The position numbers and the translations under genes are program-made. Shown here piece after piece: positions 37,793-46,735 of a DNA stretch of 64,000 nucleotides (position 1 is the first letter of the stretch; every line of letters starts with the position of its first letter). Origin of the DNA: Rathayibacter sp. SD072. Lineage in GTDB: Bacteria; Actinomycetota; Actinomycetes; Actinomycetales; Microbacteriaceae. The notes beneath the pieces are model-generated. The model did not search any database. It was not told where the DNA came from and worked only from the letters and a program-made list of their open reading frames with translations. Where the stretch lies: contig NZ_JADILJ010000022.1 in the NCBI RefSeq assembly GCF_017355185.1, positions 1 to 64,000 on the forward strand, in the 5' to 3' direction.

Positions 37793-38557
37793 TCAACGAC
37801 GGGCGAGCACCGCCGCCGACAACCGGCGCACGAGGGCGTCCGGCAGGTGCCGCACGACGGCGACCGGCACCCCGAAGCGCCACGACGGCACCGAGACGAC
37901 CTGCCCGCGCGCCACGTCGCGGAGGAACTCCTCGACCACCTCGTCGGCGTCGAGCCAGAGGAAGGAGGGGATGGCGGAGGTGTCCATCGCCGCCCGCTCG
38001 TGGAACTCGGTGCGCACCCAGCCCGGGCAGAGCGCCGCCGCCCGGACTCCGGTGCCGAGCAGCTCCACCGCGAGCGACTGCGTGAACGCCGTCGCCCACG
38101 CCTTGACCGCGGAGTAGGGACCGAGGTGCACGAAGCCCGCGACGCTCGCGACGGTGAGGATCGCGCCGCGGCCCCGCGCGGTCATCGCCTCGGCAGCCGC
38201 GCCCGAGAGCACCGCGACCGAGCGGACCATCACCTCGAACGCCGCGTCCTGCGCCGCGACGTCCGGCTCCGAGAAGCTCCCGTCGATCCCGAAGCCGGAG
38301 TTGTTGACGAGCACCCGCACGGGCCGCTCCGGATCGACGAGCCTGGTGCGGACGCACTCCACCTGCTCCCGATCGGTCAGGTCGGCCGGCAGCACCTCGA
38401 CGTCCGGGGCGCCGAGCGCGCGGAACTCTGCGGCCGCCTCCTGGAGCCGGGCCTCGTCGCGCGAGACGAGCACGAGGCTCCAGCCGCGGCTCGCGAACGC
38501 CCGCGCGAAGGCGGCTCCGATGCCGGTGGACGCTCCGGTGATCAGTGCTGTGCTCAT
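37793..38557 (-). CDS. SDR-family oxidoreductase
   Basis: The 254-residue protein has TGASTGIG at residues 7-14, NNSGFG, and the YSAVK active-site motif in GPYSAVKAWATAF. It is closest in style to the DltE/YdfG-type SDRs with a C-terminal hydrophobic stretch. The substrate is unknown. Its ATG overlaps the exonuclease stop by 4 bases. Confidence 0.87.
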   Translation of the reverse strand: MSTALITGASTGIGAAFARAFASRGWSLVLVSRDEARLQEAAAEFRALGAPDVEVLPADLTDREQVECVRTRLVDPERPVRVLVNNSGFGIDGSFSEPDVAAQDAAFEVMVRSVAVLSGAAAEAMTARGRGAILTVASVAGFVHLGPYSAVKAWATAFTQSLAVELLGTGVRAAALCPGWVRTEFHERAAMDTSAIPSFLWLDADEVVEEFLRDVARGQVVSVPSWRFGVPVAVVRHLPDALVRRLSAAVLARR

Positions 38558-39774
38558 GCGGAGAGCAGGGAGAGGAGGCCGGCCTCGCTGACCACGGTGA
38601 TGCCGTAGTCGCGAGCCTTGCGCGCCTTGCCCGAGAGCGAGTCCGGGTCCGCCGCGACGACGAGCTTCACCTTCTTCGTCACGCCCGGGTGCGGCACGAG
38701 ACCGCGCTCCTCGAGCAGACGTGACCACTCCTGCCGCGTCCGCGACATCTCTCCGGTCAGGACGACGAGGTCGCCCGGCTCGAGCACGAAGCGGTCGGCC
38801 AGCGGCTCGGTCCGCTCGACGGCCTCTCGCGGCTCGGTCGCGGCGACCAGCCTCTCGTGCTCGATGTCGAGGAGGGCGGCCACCGTGGCGAGGTCCATCA
38901 TCTCGTCGTCCGACAGCTCGCCGTCGAGCCAGGCGACGGCCGTGAGGTCGTCGAAGTACCGCTCGTGCAGGACGGCCAGCGCCGATCGACCGATCCCGAG
39001 CTCGTGCGCGAGCTCGACGAGCGCCTCCTCCTCGTGAGCCGAGAGCACCCGGTCGAGCAGACAGCGGTCCAGCAGGGCGAGGTACTCGGTGTGCTCGCTC
39101 GGCCCGGACTGATCGGGCATCCGCTGCACGACCCGCTCCAGGAACGACGGGGACGGCGCGTCTGCGGCGGGGCGGGCCACCCACAACGTGCGGCGCCGTG
39201 GGACGGGAGGCCAGCCGTAGGCCATCGCCGCGCGCAGGTGCGCGTCCCAGCGATCGCGTCCACCGGACGCCGCGATGTACTCCTCCAGCAGGCTTCCCGT
39301 GGCGACCGCGTCGACGACCGCGCGGTGCGCGCCGACGAGCGGGATGTCGAAGGCGGCGCAGCAGTCGGCCAACGAGCGGCCGGCACCCGGCAGGAACTCG
39401 CGCGCCAGCTGCATCGTGCAGAGCACCAGCTCGCTCGAGAGCGTCGTGTCGACACCGAGCCGGCTCAGTTCGGCGATGAGGAACCGCCGCTCGAAGCTAG
39501 CGTTGTGCGCGACGACCACGCGCCCGTCGAGCAGCGAGAGGAGTTCGTCGGCGACGGACGCGAACGACGGAGCATCGAGGATCTCGCGGGCCGAGATGCC
39601 GTGGATGCGCTGGGTGCCGAGATCCCGGCCCGGGTTCACGAGAGTCTCGAACGATCGCTCGAACCGCCCCTCGGAGTCGAGATGCACGACCCCGATCTCG
39701 ATGACGCGATCCCCCCGCTCGGGACGCACGCCCGTCGTCTCGAAGTCGATCACAGCGAATCCCGGCCCGGCCAT
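38554..39774 (-). CDS. DEDD exonuclease with C-terminal BRCT domain
   Basis: The 406-residue protein opens with a DnaQ-like 3'-5' exonuclease domain (VIDFETTGV at about 7-15, VVVAHNASFERRFL near 87, LVGAHRAVVDAVAT near 147). A helical middle part (about 210-300) resembles a TerB-like bundle. The end is a BRCT domain (about 325-406: DLVVLTGEMSRTRQEW, then TKKVKLVVAADPDSLSGKA). This combination is found in actinobacterial polymerase-III-epsilon-like proteins. A TAGGGT box lies about 60 bases upstream and GAGGGGGG near the ATG. Confidence 0.88.
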   Translation of the reverse strand: MAGPGFAVIDFETTGVRPERGDRVIEIGVVHLDSEGRFERSFETLVNPGRDLGTQRIHGISAREILDAPSFASVADELLSLLDGRVVVAHNASFERRFLIAELSRLGVDTTLSSELVLCTMQLAREFLPGAGRSLADCCAAFDIPLVGAHRAVVDAVATGSLLEEYIAASGGRDRWDAHLRAAMAYGWPPVPRRRTLWVARPAADAPSPSFLERVVQRMPDQSGPSEHTEYLALLDRCLLDRVLSAHEEEALVELAHELGIGRSALAVLHERYFDDLTAVAWLDGELSDDEMMDLATVAALLDIEHERLVAATEPREAVERTEPLADRFVLEPGDLVVLTGEMSRTRQEWSRLLEERGLVPHPGVTKKVKLVVAADPDSLSGKARKARDYGITVVSEAGLLSLLSA

Positions 39775-39888
39775 GCGTCCCCCCTCGGTCGGAGGCCCCG
39801 CGCACTCCGTCGAGGCACCCTAACCCGCGTCGGCGACATCGGCCGTGGCCGCTCGCCGATGGCCCGGGCCCCTGCGCCGCCCCGCGGG

Positions 39889-39894
39889 TAGACT
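39889..39894 (+). promoter_or_regulatory. Leaderless -10 box of aspS
   Basis: TAGACT ends 8 bases before the GTG at 39903, identical in box and spacing to menG. Confidence 0.6.
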
Positions 39895-39902
39895 CCCCTA
39901 CC

Positions 39903-41258
39903 GTGACCGACGAGACCCGCCTCCCCCGAACCACCGTCAAGAAGCTCGCCGCGCTCGAGGACGGACCCGTCCGCGTGTCCGGCTGGGTCGAGACCGTGCG
40001 CGACCAGAAGAAGGTGCAGTTCGTGGTCCTCCGCGACGAGTCCGGCGCCGTGCAGCTGGTGAACCCGGCCGTCCGCGAGGCCGAGGAGGGCGACGACGTC
40101 GCCGCCGCGAAGCTCGCGATCACCGAGGAGATCTCGGGCCTCGCCCAGGGCTCCTTCGTCACGGTGACGGGTCAGCTCAAGCACGACGAGCGCGTGAAGC
40201 TCGGCGGCATCGAGGTGAAGCTCGAGACGCTCGAGATCGTCGCCGCGTCGATCCCCGAGGCGCCCATCGCCCCCGACTCCGGCATCGACAAGCGCATGGA
40301 CTGGCGCTTCCTCGACCTCCGCCGCCCGGAGCAGAACCTCATCGCCCGCGTGCAGACGACCTTCGAGCACGCCCTGCGCACCTACTGGATCGACAACGAC
40401 TTCATCGAGATCCACACGCCCAAGCTCATGGCGAGCGCGTCGGAGTCGCGCGCCGAGCTGTTCGAGGTCGAGTACTTCGAGACCAAGGCCTACCTCGCGC
40501 AGAGCCCCCAGTTCTTTAAGCAGATGGCGCAGCCCGCGGGCTTCGGCAAGGTGTTCGAGGTGGGGCCGGCCTTCCGCGCCGACCCGAGCTTCACCTCCCG
40601 GCACGCGACCGAGTTCACGAGCGTCGACTCCGAGGTCTCGTGGATCGAGTCGCACGAGGACGTCATGGAGCTGCACGAGCAGCTGATGGTCGCCGGTCTC
40701 ACCGCCGTCGTCGAGAAGCACGGCGCCGAGGTCAAGGCGCTCTTCGACATCGACCTCGAGGTCCCCACGACGCCGTTCCCGCGCATCCCGCTCGCCGAGG
40801 CCAAGCGCATCGTCGCCGAGCGCGGCTACGAGGTGCCCCGCGCCGACGACGACATGGACCCCGAGGGCGAGCGCCGCATCGCGGCGTACGTGAAGGAGGA
40901 GTTCGGCCACGACTTCGTGTTCCTGACCGACTACGCCTCGAGCATCCGGCCGTTCTACCACATGCGCCGCGAGGGCGACGCGGCGATCACCAACAGCTAC
41001 GACCTGATCTACAACGGCGTCGAGATCTCGACCGGGGCGCAGCGCGAGCACCGCGTCGACGTGCTCGTGGAGCAGGCCCGCGAGAAGGGCCTCGACCCCG
41101 AGGAGCTCGGCTTCTACCTCGACTTCTTCCGCTACGGCGTCCCGCCGCACGGAGGCTTCGGCATGGGCCTCTCCCGTGTGATCATGCTGATGCTGCACCA
41201 GGCGAACCTGCGCGAGGTCACCTACCTCTTCCGCGGCCCGTCGCGCCTGCTGCCGTAG
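39903..41258 (+). CDS. aspS: Aspartyl-tRNA synthetase, archaeal type (probably non-discriminating)
   Basis: The 451-residue class II synthetase charges tRNA-Asp and, in this subtype, often tRNA-Asn. The N-terminal OB fold covers about residues 20-115. Motif 2 (FRADPSFTSRHATEF) is near residue 222 and motif 3 (GGFGMGLSRVIM) near residue 420. Bacterial-type AspRS is near 590 residues and has a GAD insertion domain; that insertion is absent here. Charging of tRNA-Asn would need GatCAB amidation, not visible in this window. Confidence 0.92.
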   Translation: MTDETRLPRTTVKKLAALEDGPVRVSGWVETVRDQKKVQFVVLRDESGAVQLVNPAVREAEEGDDVAAAKLAITEEISGLAQGSFVTVTGQLKHDERVKLGGIEVKLETLEIVAASIPEAPIAPDSGIDKRMDWRFLDLRRPEQNLIARVQTTFEHALRTYWIDNDFIEIHTPKLMASASESRAELFEVEYFETKAYLAQSPQFFKQMAQPAGFGKVFEVGPAFRADPSFTSRHATEFTSVDSEVSWIESHEDVMELHEQLMVAGLTAVVEKHGAEVKALFDIDLEVPTTPFPRIPLAEAKRIVAERGYEVPRADDDMDPEGERRIAAYVKEEFGHDFVFLTDYASSIRPFYHMRREGDAAITNSYDLIYNGVEISTGAQREHRVDVLVEQAREKGLDPEELGFYLDFFRYGVPPHGGFGMGLSRVIMLMLHQANLREVTYLFRGPSRLLP

Positions 41259-41270
41259 GGCCTCACCCGC

Positions 41271-41338
41271 CGAGGGAACCCCGGACCGTCGAGACCGCCA
41301 GGAGCACCTGGTTCCCTCGACGGTCCGGGGTTCCCTCG
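41271..41338. terminator. Large inverted repeat after aspS
   Basis: Perfect 23-bp arms (41271-41293 and 41316-41338) enclose 22 bases that contain a small CCAGG/CCTGG hairpin. It lies between the convergent aspS and the small membrane-protein gene and is best read as a bidirectional terminator, though longer than others here. Confidence 0.75.
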
Positions 41339-41355
41339 CGTCCAGGATCCAGCCG

Positions 41356-41709
41356 TCAGCGCGGGAGGCGCTCGTACGGCACGCGGCGGCTGAGCCAGCC
41401 CAGCAGGCCCGCGACGACCGCCGCGAGCGCCGCCGGCACGAGCAGGAGCCACAGGCTCGACGCCACCGCCACGAGCAGCAGCGCGACCGCCGCGACCCCC
41501 GCGCCGAGCGCGAAGTTCCAGCGGACGTCGGTGGCCACGCCGGGCTCGGGCCTCGCCCAGATCACGACCAGGGCCAGCGCGAGCGGTCCGAGGAGCAGGC
41601 CCAGCACGAACCAGCGCCAGCGCGAGCGGCCCTTCTGCTCCGCGAGCCCCGCGGCCACGAGCGCGAAGCCGATCCAGATCCAGCCGGTGTCGTTCCAGGT
41701 CGTCCCCAT
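41356..41709 (-). CDS. Small unrecognised membrane protein
   Basis: The 117-residue protein has about four hydrophobic segments (WIGFALVAAGLAEQ, FVLGLLLGPLALALVVIWA, LGAGVAAVALLLVAVASSL, LLLVPAALAAVVAGLLGWL). It lacks a signal peptide and has no recognised domain. The first half resembles small membrane proteins predicted to sit beside phage-shock or cell-envelope genes, but this is not specific. It follows the TetR gene on the same strand with a 20-base gap, so the two may be co-transcribed. Confidence 0.6.
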   Translation of the reverse strand: MGTTWNDTGWIWIGFALVAAGLAEQKGRSRWRWFVLGLLLGPLALALVVIWARPEPGVATDVRWNFALGAGVAAVALLLVAVASSLWLLLVPAALAAVVAGLLGWLSRRVPYERLPR

Positions 41710-41729
41710 GCCCGGAGCCTAGGGGCTGG

Positions 41730-42350
41730 TCACCGGGGCGGCGGCGACACCATCAGGTCGAGGTAGTCCGTCAGGCACGCGACCATGTCGACCGCGTCGC
41801 GCTCAAGCAGCCACTGCAACTGGATCCCGTCCCACAGCGCGATGATCGACGCGGCGACCCGGTCGGGGTCGGCCCCCTCGCGCAGCCGCCCCTCGGCCTG
41901 CAGGGCGCGCAGGTCATCGGCGTACCCCTGGCGGAGCGACCGGAAGCGCCGGGCGAAGAACTCGCGGCCCGGATGATCCGCCGTCGTCGAATCGCCGCAG
42001 AGCACCGCGTAGAGCTCGATCACTCCGGGTGCCGTCTCGTTGTAGCGGGTCTGGCGGAGGATCCCCTCGACCATGCTCTCGCCGGGGTCGGGCGGGGACG
42101 AGCCGTCGCCGGTGATCTCGTCGCGGTGCTCGAGCACCGCCAGCAGCAGGTCGGTCTTGGTCGGGAAGTAGTGCAGGAGGCTCGTCTGACTGAGGCCGAC
42201 CCGGTCGGCGACGTCCTGCAGCGATCCCCGGGCGTAGCCGCGGGAGGCGAAGACCGCGTGGGCCGCCTCGATGATCGCGCGGCGGCGCTGCGCCGACTTG
42301 GCGTAGGGCCCGCGGCGGGGGCGGACGGGTTCGACGATCTCGGACACCAC
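41730..42350 (-). CDS. TetR-family transcriptional regulator
   Basis: The 206-residue protein has an N-terminal helix-turn-helix (about residues 16-62: SLQDVADRVGLSQTSLLHYF) and an all-helical ligand domain. It is divergent from the sugar ABC operon, with 169 bases between them that contain a dyad (42433-42448), so it is the likely regulator of that operon and of the second copy of the dyad before lacZ. The GTG at 42350 has GGGAGGGAG upstream. Ligand unknown. Confidence 0.88.
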   Translation of the reverse strand: MVSEIVEPVRPRRGPYAKSAQRRRAIIEAAHAVFASRGYARGSLQDVADRVGLSQTSLLHYFPTKTDLLLAVLEHRDEITGDGSSPPDPGESMVEGILRQTRYNETAPGVIELYAVLCGDSTTADHPGREFFARRFRSLRQGYADDLRALQAEGRLREGADPDRVAASIIALWDGIQLQWLLERDAVDMVACLTDYLDLMVSPPPR

Positions 42351-42431
42351 GGCTCCCTCCCCTGTGAGCGAGAGCGGATGCCGCCCTCAGGCGGCCAGCG
42401 TACCTCGCGCTCCGACCGCGCTCCCACCAAT

Positions 42432-42462
42432 TTCGAGCAGCCACTCGATTTTGTGATAGCGT
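42432..42462 (+). promoter_or_regulatory. Promoter/operator of the second sugar ABC operon
   Basis: A dyad TCGAG-N6-CTCGA (42433-42448) is followed after 8 bases by TAGCGT (42457-42462) with TG upstream of it. A diverged copy with the same spacing occurs at 53685-53714 before lacZ. The dyad is a candidate TetR operator; TAGCGT is a candidate -10 (it also precedes the GH15 gene). Confidence 0.6.
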
Positions 42463-42519
42463 CCGACCCACCGGGCCGGGAGACCTCCCGGGCACCCACC
42501 CACGACGAAGTGAGGGACA

Positions 42520-43854
42520 GTGAAGCCGTTCACACGGAGACAGCTCATGGCCGCCGGACTCGGCACGGCCGCACTCGGGACGCTGGCGGCCTGCGCCACC
42601 CCCGGCACCACCTCGGTCAACACCGCGCCGGCGATCCCGGCCGCGAGCGGACCGATCCGCCTGCAGTACTGGGCCTGGCTGAAGGACCTGCAGAAGGTCT
42701 GCGACGTCTGGAACGCGTCGCATCCGGACGTCCAGGTCGACGCCGTCTGGATCCCCGGCGGCAATGCGGGCGGCTACCAGAAGCTGTACTCGGCCCTCGC
42801 GGCCGGCGGCGGACCGGACCTGGGCCAGGTCGAGCTGCGCTCGCTGCCCGAGTTCATGCTCGTGAACGGGCTGGTCGACCTCGACCGCTACGGTGCAGCC
42901 GACTACGCCGATCTCTACGACCCGACCCTCTGGGGACAGGTCAGCTACTCCGGGGGCGTCTACGGGATCCCGCAGGACAGCGGTCCGATGGCCTTCTTCT
43001 ACCAGCCCGAGGTGCTCGGACGCGTGGGCGCCGAGCCGCCGCGCACGTGGGACGACTGGGCCGCCGTGGCGACGGAGCTCCGCGGCGCCGACTCCTACAT
43101 CGACTGCTTCCCCCTCGCCGACGCCTCCGTCTTCGCGGCCTTCGCCACGCAGGCCGGTGCGCAGTGGCTCACCGCGGAGGAGGACGGCTGGGTCATCGAC
43201 ATGACCGACGAGGCCACGACGCAGGTCGCCTCCTTCTTCGACACCGCGATCGATCAGGACCTCGTCGAGACCGGCTACTGCGCCTACTCCCCCGCGTGGT
43301 TCGCGGCGGCGGCGACGGGCGGCATCGCCTCCTGCACCACGGGCAGCTGGGGCGACGCGCTCATCCAGGGCGTGAGCGGTGGCGAGGGCAAATGGCGCGC
43401 GGCGCCCATGCCCGTCTGGGGCGACTCGGGCTTCGGCTCGAGCTTCCTCGGCGGCTCGACGGCCGCCGTCTTCGCGAGCAGCGCGCACCCGAAGGAGGCG
43501 CTCGAGTTCGCCGTCTGGATGACCACCTCGCAGGAGGGCATCGACGCGATGATCGCGAACAGCGGCATCGGCTGGTCTCCCGCGGTCGGCGAGATCGGCA
43601 CGGCGCGCAAGGGACCGAGCGAGTTCTTCTCGGGCCAGAACTACACCGAGGAGGTCCTCGTGCCCGCCTCGCAGCAGCAGAACCCGGACTGGTCCTGGTG
43701 GCCGGTCACCCAGCAGTCCTTCAACATCCTCAGCGACGGCTTCCGGAAGAAGGCGTCCGGCACCAGCCTCGTCGACGCGGTCGCCGAGGCCGAGAGGCAG
43801 ATCATCACGGTCTTCGAGAACAAGGGCCTCAGCATCAGGAAGGCCTCCGCATGA
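42520..43854 (+). CDS. Sugar ABC transporter substrate-binding lipoprotein
   Basis: The 444-residue protein has a twin-arginine-like start (TRRQLMAAGLG) and the lipobox LAAC with cysteine near residue 26, so it may be exported folded and lipid-anchored. The mature part follows family 1 solute-binding proteins (RLQYWAWLKD, GGGPDLGQVE, YGIPQDSGPMAFFY). The GTG at 42520 follows GAGGGAC. First gene of a three-gene transport operon beside a TetR gene. A beta-galactoside is suggested only by the lacZ relationship described at 53684-53850. Confidence 0.9.
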   Translation: MKPFTRRQLMAAGLGTAALGTLAACATPGTTSVNTAPAIPAASGPIRLQYWAWLKDLQKVCDVWNASHPDVQVDAVWIPGGNAGGYQKLYSALAAGGGPDLGQVELRSLPEFMLVNGLVDLDRYGAADYADLYDPTLWGQVSYSGGVYGIPQDSGPMAFFYQPEVLGRVGAEPPRTWDDWAAVATELRGADSYIDCFPLADASVFAAFATQAGAQWLTAEEDGWVIDMTDEATTQVASFFDTAIDQDLVETGYCAYSPAWFAAAATGGIASCTTGSWGDALIQGVSGGEGKWRAAPMPVWGDSGFGSSFLGGSTAAVFASSAHPKEALEFAVWMTTSQEGIDAMIANSGIGWSPAVGEIGTARKGPSEFFSGQNYTEEVLVPASQQQNPDWSWWPVTQQSFNILSDGFRKKASGTSLVDAVAEAERQIITVFENKGLSIRKASA

Positions 43855-44801
43855 CCACGACGACCTCCCCCGCCGCAGCCGCCATCGCGGCCACCGGCGA
43901 CACCGGGAACCGCAAGCGCAACGGAGCCGTGGGGCGCGCCCCGTGGATCCTGCTCGCCCCGTTCCTCGCCCTGTTCGTCCTCACCTTCCTCCTCCCGATC
44001 GTCGTGGCCATCGGCTCGAGCTTCACGAAGGTGACCCGCTCGGGGCTCTTCGGCGAGGCGGGAGTGACGACGGAGTTCGCCGGGTTCTCGAACTACGCGC
44101 AGGCCCTCGCCGACGGCAACTTCATCGCGTCGATCGGCCGCATGTTCCTCTTCGGCATCGTCCAGGTGCCGGTGATGATCGCGCTCTGCACCGTGCTCGC
44201 GCTCATGCTCGAGTCGGCCTCGGCCCGGTTCCCCGGCTTCTTCCGCGCTGCCTACTTCCTCCCCTACGGCGTGCCCGGGGTGATCGCGACGATCCTCTGG
44301 TCGTTCCTCTACGTGCCCGGGCTCAGCCCGATCATCGATGCGGCGAACGTGGTCGGCCTCGAGCCCGACTTCCTCGGCGCGGACTCGGTGCTGTGGTCGA
44401 TCGCGAACATCTCGCTGTGGAGCTACACCGGCTACAACATGCTGATCATCGTCGCCCAGCTGAAGGCGATCCCGGTCGAGCTGTACGAGGCGGCGAAGGT
44501 CGACGGAGCGTCCACGTTCCGCGTCGCGCGCAGCATCCAGCTGCCGCTCATCCGCCCGGCGCTCGTGCTGACCACGATCTTCTCGATCATCGGCACCCTG
44601 CAGCTCTTCGCGGAGGCGCAGGTCCTCAAGACCGTCGCGCCCGCGATCGACAGCCAGTACACGCCGAACCTCAGCGCGTACACGACCGCCTTCGCCTACA
44701 ACGATTACAACGTCGCCGCCGCGCAGGCCGTGCTGATCGCCCTGGTCGCGTTCGTCCTCTCCTTCACGTTCCTCTCGATCTCGAACAGGAAGTCCTCATG
44801 A
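43851..44801 (+). CDS. Sugar ABC transporter permease, MalF type
   Basis: The 316-residue membrane protein has a cytoplasmic start of about 30 residues, then a span (WILLAPFLALFVLTFLLPIV) and five more. EAA loop: ELYEAAKVDGASTFRVARSI. Its ATG overlaps the binding-protein stop by 4 bases (ATGA). The operon has no ATPase gene. Confidence 0.9.
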   Translation: MTTTTSPAAAAIAATGDTGNRKRNGAVGRAPWILLAPFLALFVLTFLLPIVVAIGSSFTKVTRSGLFGEAGVTTEFAGFSNYAQALADGNFIASIGRMFLFGIVQVPVMIALCTVLALMLESASARFPGFFRAAYFLPYGVPGVIATILWSFLYVPGLSPIIDAANVVGLEPDFLGADSVLWSIANISLWSYTGYNMLIIVAQLKAIPVELYEAAKVDGASTFRVARSIQLPLIRPALVLTTIFSIIGTLQLFAEAQVLKTVAPAIDSQYTPNLSAYTTAFAYNDYNVAAAQAVLIALVAFVLSFTFLSISNRKSS

Positions 44802-45736
44802 GCCAGGCGACGCGCGACACCGTGCAGCCCACGACCACCGGGGTGGTCACCGCGAACCGTCCCGTGAAGGCGGGTCGCGGCCCCGACCGCTCGGCCGGCC
44901 GCAACCGCGCCTCCACGATCATCGTCACCGGGATCCTCGTGGTCGTCGCGGTCTACTTCCTCGTCCCCGTCTACTGGGTCGTGGTCGCCGCGACCAAGAC
45001 CACCGAGGACCTCTTCGCCACCTACGGCTTCTGGTTCGCCCCCACGTTCGCGCTCTGGGACAACCTGGGCCAGGTGCTGACCTACGACGGCGGCATCTTC
45101 GTCCGCTGGTTCCTCAACTCGGTGCTCTACGCCGGAGTCGGCGCCCTGCTCGCGACGTACCTCGCCGCGGCCGGGGGCTACGCGCTCGCGAAGTACGAGT
45201 TCCGGGGCAACCGGCTCGTGTTCGGCACGATCCTCGCGGGAGTGCTCGTGCCCGGCACGGCGACGGCCCTGCCGCTGTTCCTGCTCTTCAGCCAGATGGG
45301 CATCGCGAACACCTACTGGAGCGTGCTGATCCCGTCGCTGGTCTCGCCGTTCGGCCTCTTCCTCTGCCGCATCTACGCGCAGGCGACGGTCGACACCGCG
45401 ATCATCGAGGCGGCGCGGATCGACGGGGCGAGCGAGCTGCGGATCTTCCACACCCTGGGGCTGCGCATCCTGACCCCGGCGCTGGTGACCGTGTTCCTCT
45501 TCCAGCTGGTCGGCATCTGGAACAACTACTTCCTGCCGCTGGTGATGCTGTCGGACACCGAGCTGTTCCCGATCACGCTCGGCCTCAACAACTGGCTCAG
45601 CCAGGTCGACCGCCTGCCCGAGTTCTACGAGCTGACGACCGGCGGCGTGCTGCTGTCGATCATCCCGCTGGCGATCGCGATGGTCGTGCTGCAGCGCTTC
45701 TGGCGCGGGGGGCTGACCGAGGGCTCGGTGAAGTAG
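44798..45736 (+). CDS. Sugar ABC transporter permease, MalG type
   Basis: The 312-residue membrane protein has six spans and the EAA loop AIIEAARIDGASELRIFHTL. The start overlaps the MalF-type gene by 4 bases. The C-terminus RGGLTEGSVK recurs, with different codons, in the relic just upstream of lacZ (53804-53850). The operon stops at a terminator 21 bases after this gene. Confidence 0.9.
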   Translation: MSQATRDTVQPTTTGVVTANRPVKAGRGPDRSAGRNRASTIIVTGILVVVAVYFLVPVYWVVVAATKTTEDLFATYGFWFAPTFALWDNLGQVLTYDGGIFVRWFLNSVLYAGVGALLATYLAAAGGYALAKYEFRGNRLVFGTILAGVLVPGTATALPLFLLFSQMGIANTYWSVLIPSLVSPFGLFLCRIYAQATVDTAIIEAARIDGASELRIFHTLGLRILTPALVTVFLFQLVGIWNNYFLPLVMLSDTELFPITLGLNNWLSQVDRLPEFYELTTGGVLLSIIPLAIAMVVLQRFWRGGLTEGSVK

Positions 45737-45757
45737 AGGCGATCAGGAGGGAGTGGA

Positions 45758-45790
45758 GGAGCCCCCCGGGGTCTCACGCCAGGGGGCTCC
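45758..45790 (+). terminator. Terminator of the second sugar ABC operon
   Basis: GGAGCCCCC and GGGGGCTCC arms enclose a 15-base loop, beginning 21 bases after the permease stop. It isolates the sugar operon from the pilus locus downstream. Confidence 0.75.
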
Positions 45791-45940
45791 CGTGTGGCGG
45801 TGGAACGGTCTCGCTCTCCCGCTCGCCGGCGTATCACCGCCGGCGGACCGCGGGGTCTCCCGCGCGCGGCCGCCGCGAGTCTGCACCGCCAAGCCGGGAA
45901 TGCGCCGAGTCCGAGTGGAGGACCCGGGCAGGATGGGCGC

Positions 45941-46597
45941 ATGCCCGCCACCGCCGCTCTCGTCGCGATCTCGGCGCTCGTCGCCTTCGTCGCGGGGACT
46001 CTCCTCGATGCCCTGCTCCGGCGCGTCCCCCGCGTCGAGCGGGGCCTGCCGCCCGGTCGCTCCTCCCCCGCCCTCGCGGTGGCGACCGGAGCCGCGAGTG
46101 CCGTGGGAGCGGCGGCGCTCACGGCGACGAGTCCGCCGAGCGCCGTGCTCGCCGCCCTCGTGCTCCTCACGGTCGTGGGGGTGCAGCTGTCCTCGATCGA
46201 CCTCCGGCACCGGCTGCTGCCGAACGTCCTGGTCGTCCCCGCGATCGCGGTCGGCGGAGTGCTCGTCCTGATCGCGAGCGTCGTCGACGGACGGCCCGGG
46301 GACGGGCTCCGCGCACTGCTGGGCGGGCTGGCGCTGTTCGCGGTCTACCTGGTGCTGGCGCTGATCTCGCCCGGCGGACTCGGGATGGGCGACGTGAAGT
46401 TCGCCGCGGTGATCGGCACGATGCTCGCGTCGCGCGGCTGGAGCGAGTTGCTCGTGGGCGCCGCCGCCGGATTCGCGCTCGCGGCCCTCGCCGCGGCGGT
46501 GCTGCTGCTGACGGGTCGCGCCCGGCGCGGGACGCCGGTGCCCTTCGGTCCGATGATGCTCGCCGGGGCCGTGGTGGTGCTCGCACTCTCCCCTTGA
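45941..46597 (+). CDS. Prepilin peptidase (A24 family, TadV/CpaA type)
   Basis: The 218-residue membrane aspartyl protease trims the Flp prepilin. The two catalytic aspartates are in SSIDLRHRLLPN and GLGMGDVKFAA. About six spans; the N-terminal methylase loop of larger PilD enzymes is absent, as in TadV. The ATG at 45941 fits the first span. The 204 bases before it hold the sugar-operon terminator and nothing else recognised. Confidence 0.88.
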   Translation: MPATAALVAISALVAFVAGTLLDALLRRVPRVERGLPPGRSSPALAVATGAASAVGAAALTATSPPSAVLAALVLLTVVGVQLSSIDLRHRLLPNVLVVPAIAVGGVLVLIASVVDGRPGDGLRALLGGLALFAVYLVLALISPGGLGMGDVKFAAVIGTMLASRGWSELLVGAAAGFALAALAAAVLLLTGRARRGTPVPFGPMMLAGAVVVLALSP

Positions 46598-46696
46598 GGC
46601 GGAGGGACGGATCGTCAAGTGCTTTGTCCCCCGGAAGGGTACGAGACGAGTCGGGTGATCTCTCTATCATCAGTGATGCCGCAGAAATGAATACGG

Positions 46697-46735
46697 CCGA
46701 ATCCATTCGGCGGGCTCTCGATCACCCCCGTGATC
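46697..46735 (+). promoter_or_regulatory. Paired hairpins in the pilin gene leader
   Basis: CCGAAT/ATTCGG (46697-46710) and GATCAC/GTGATC (46720-46735) are two perfect 6-bp hairpins, enclosed by GGCC (46695-46698) and GGCC (46737-46740). They lie in the 254-base gap before flp, which is less GC-rich than its surroundings. A regulatory leader or operator pair is possible; no known riboswitch was recognised. Confidence 0.35.
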
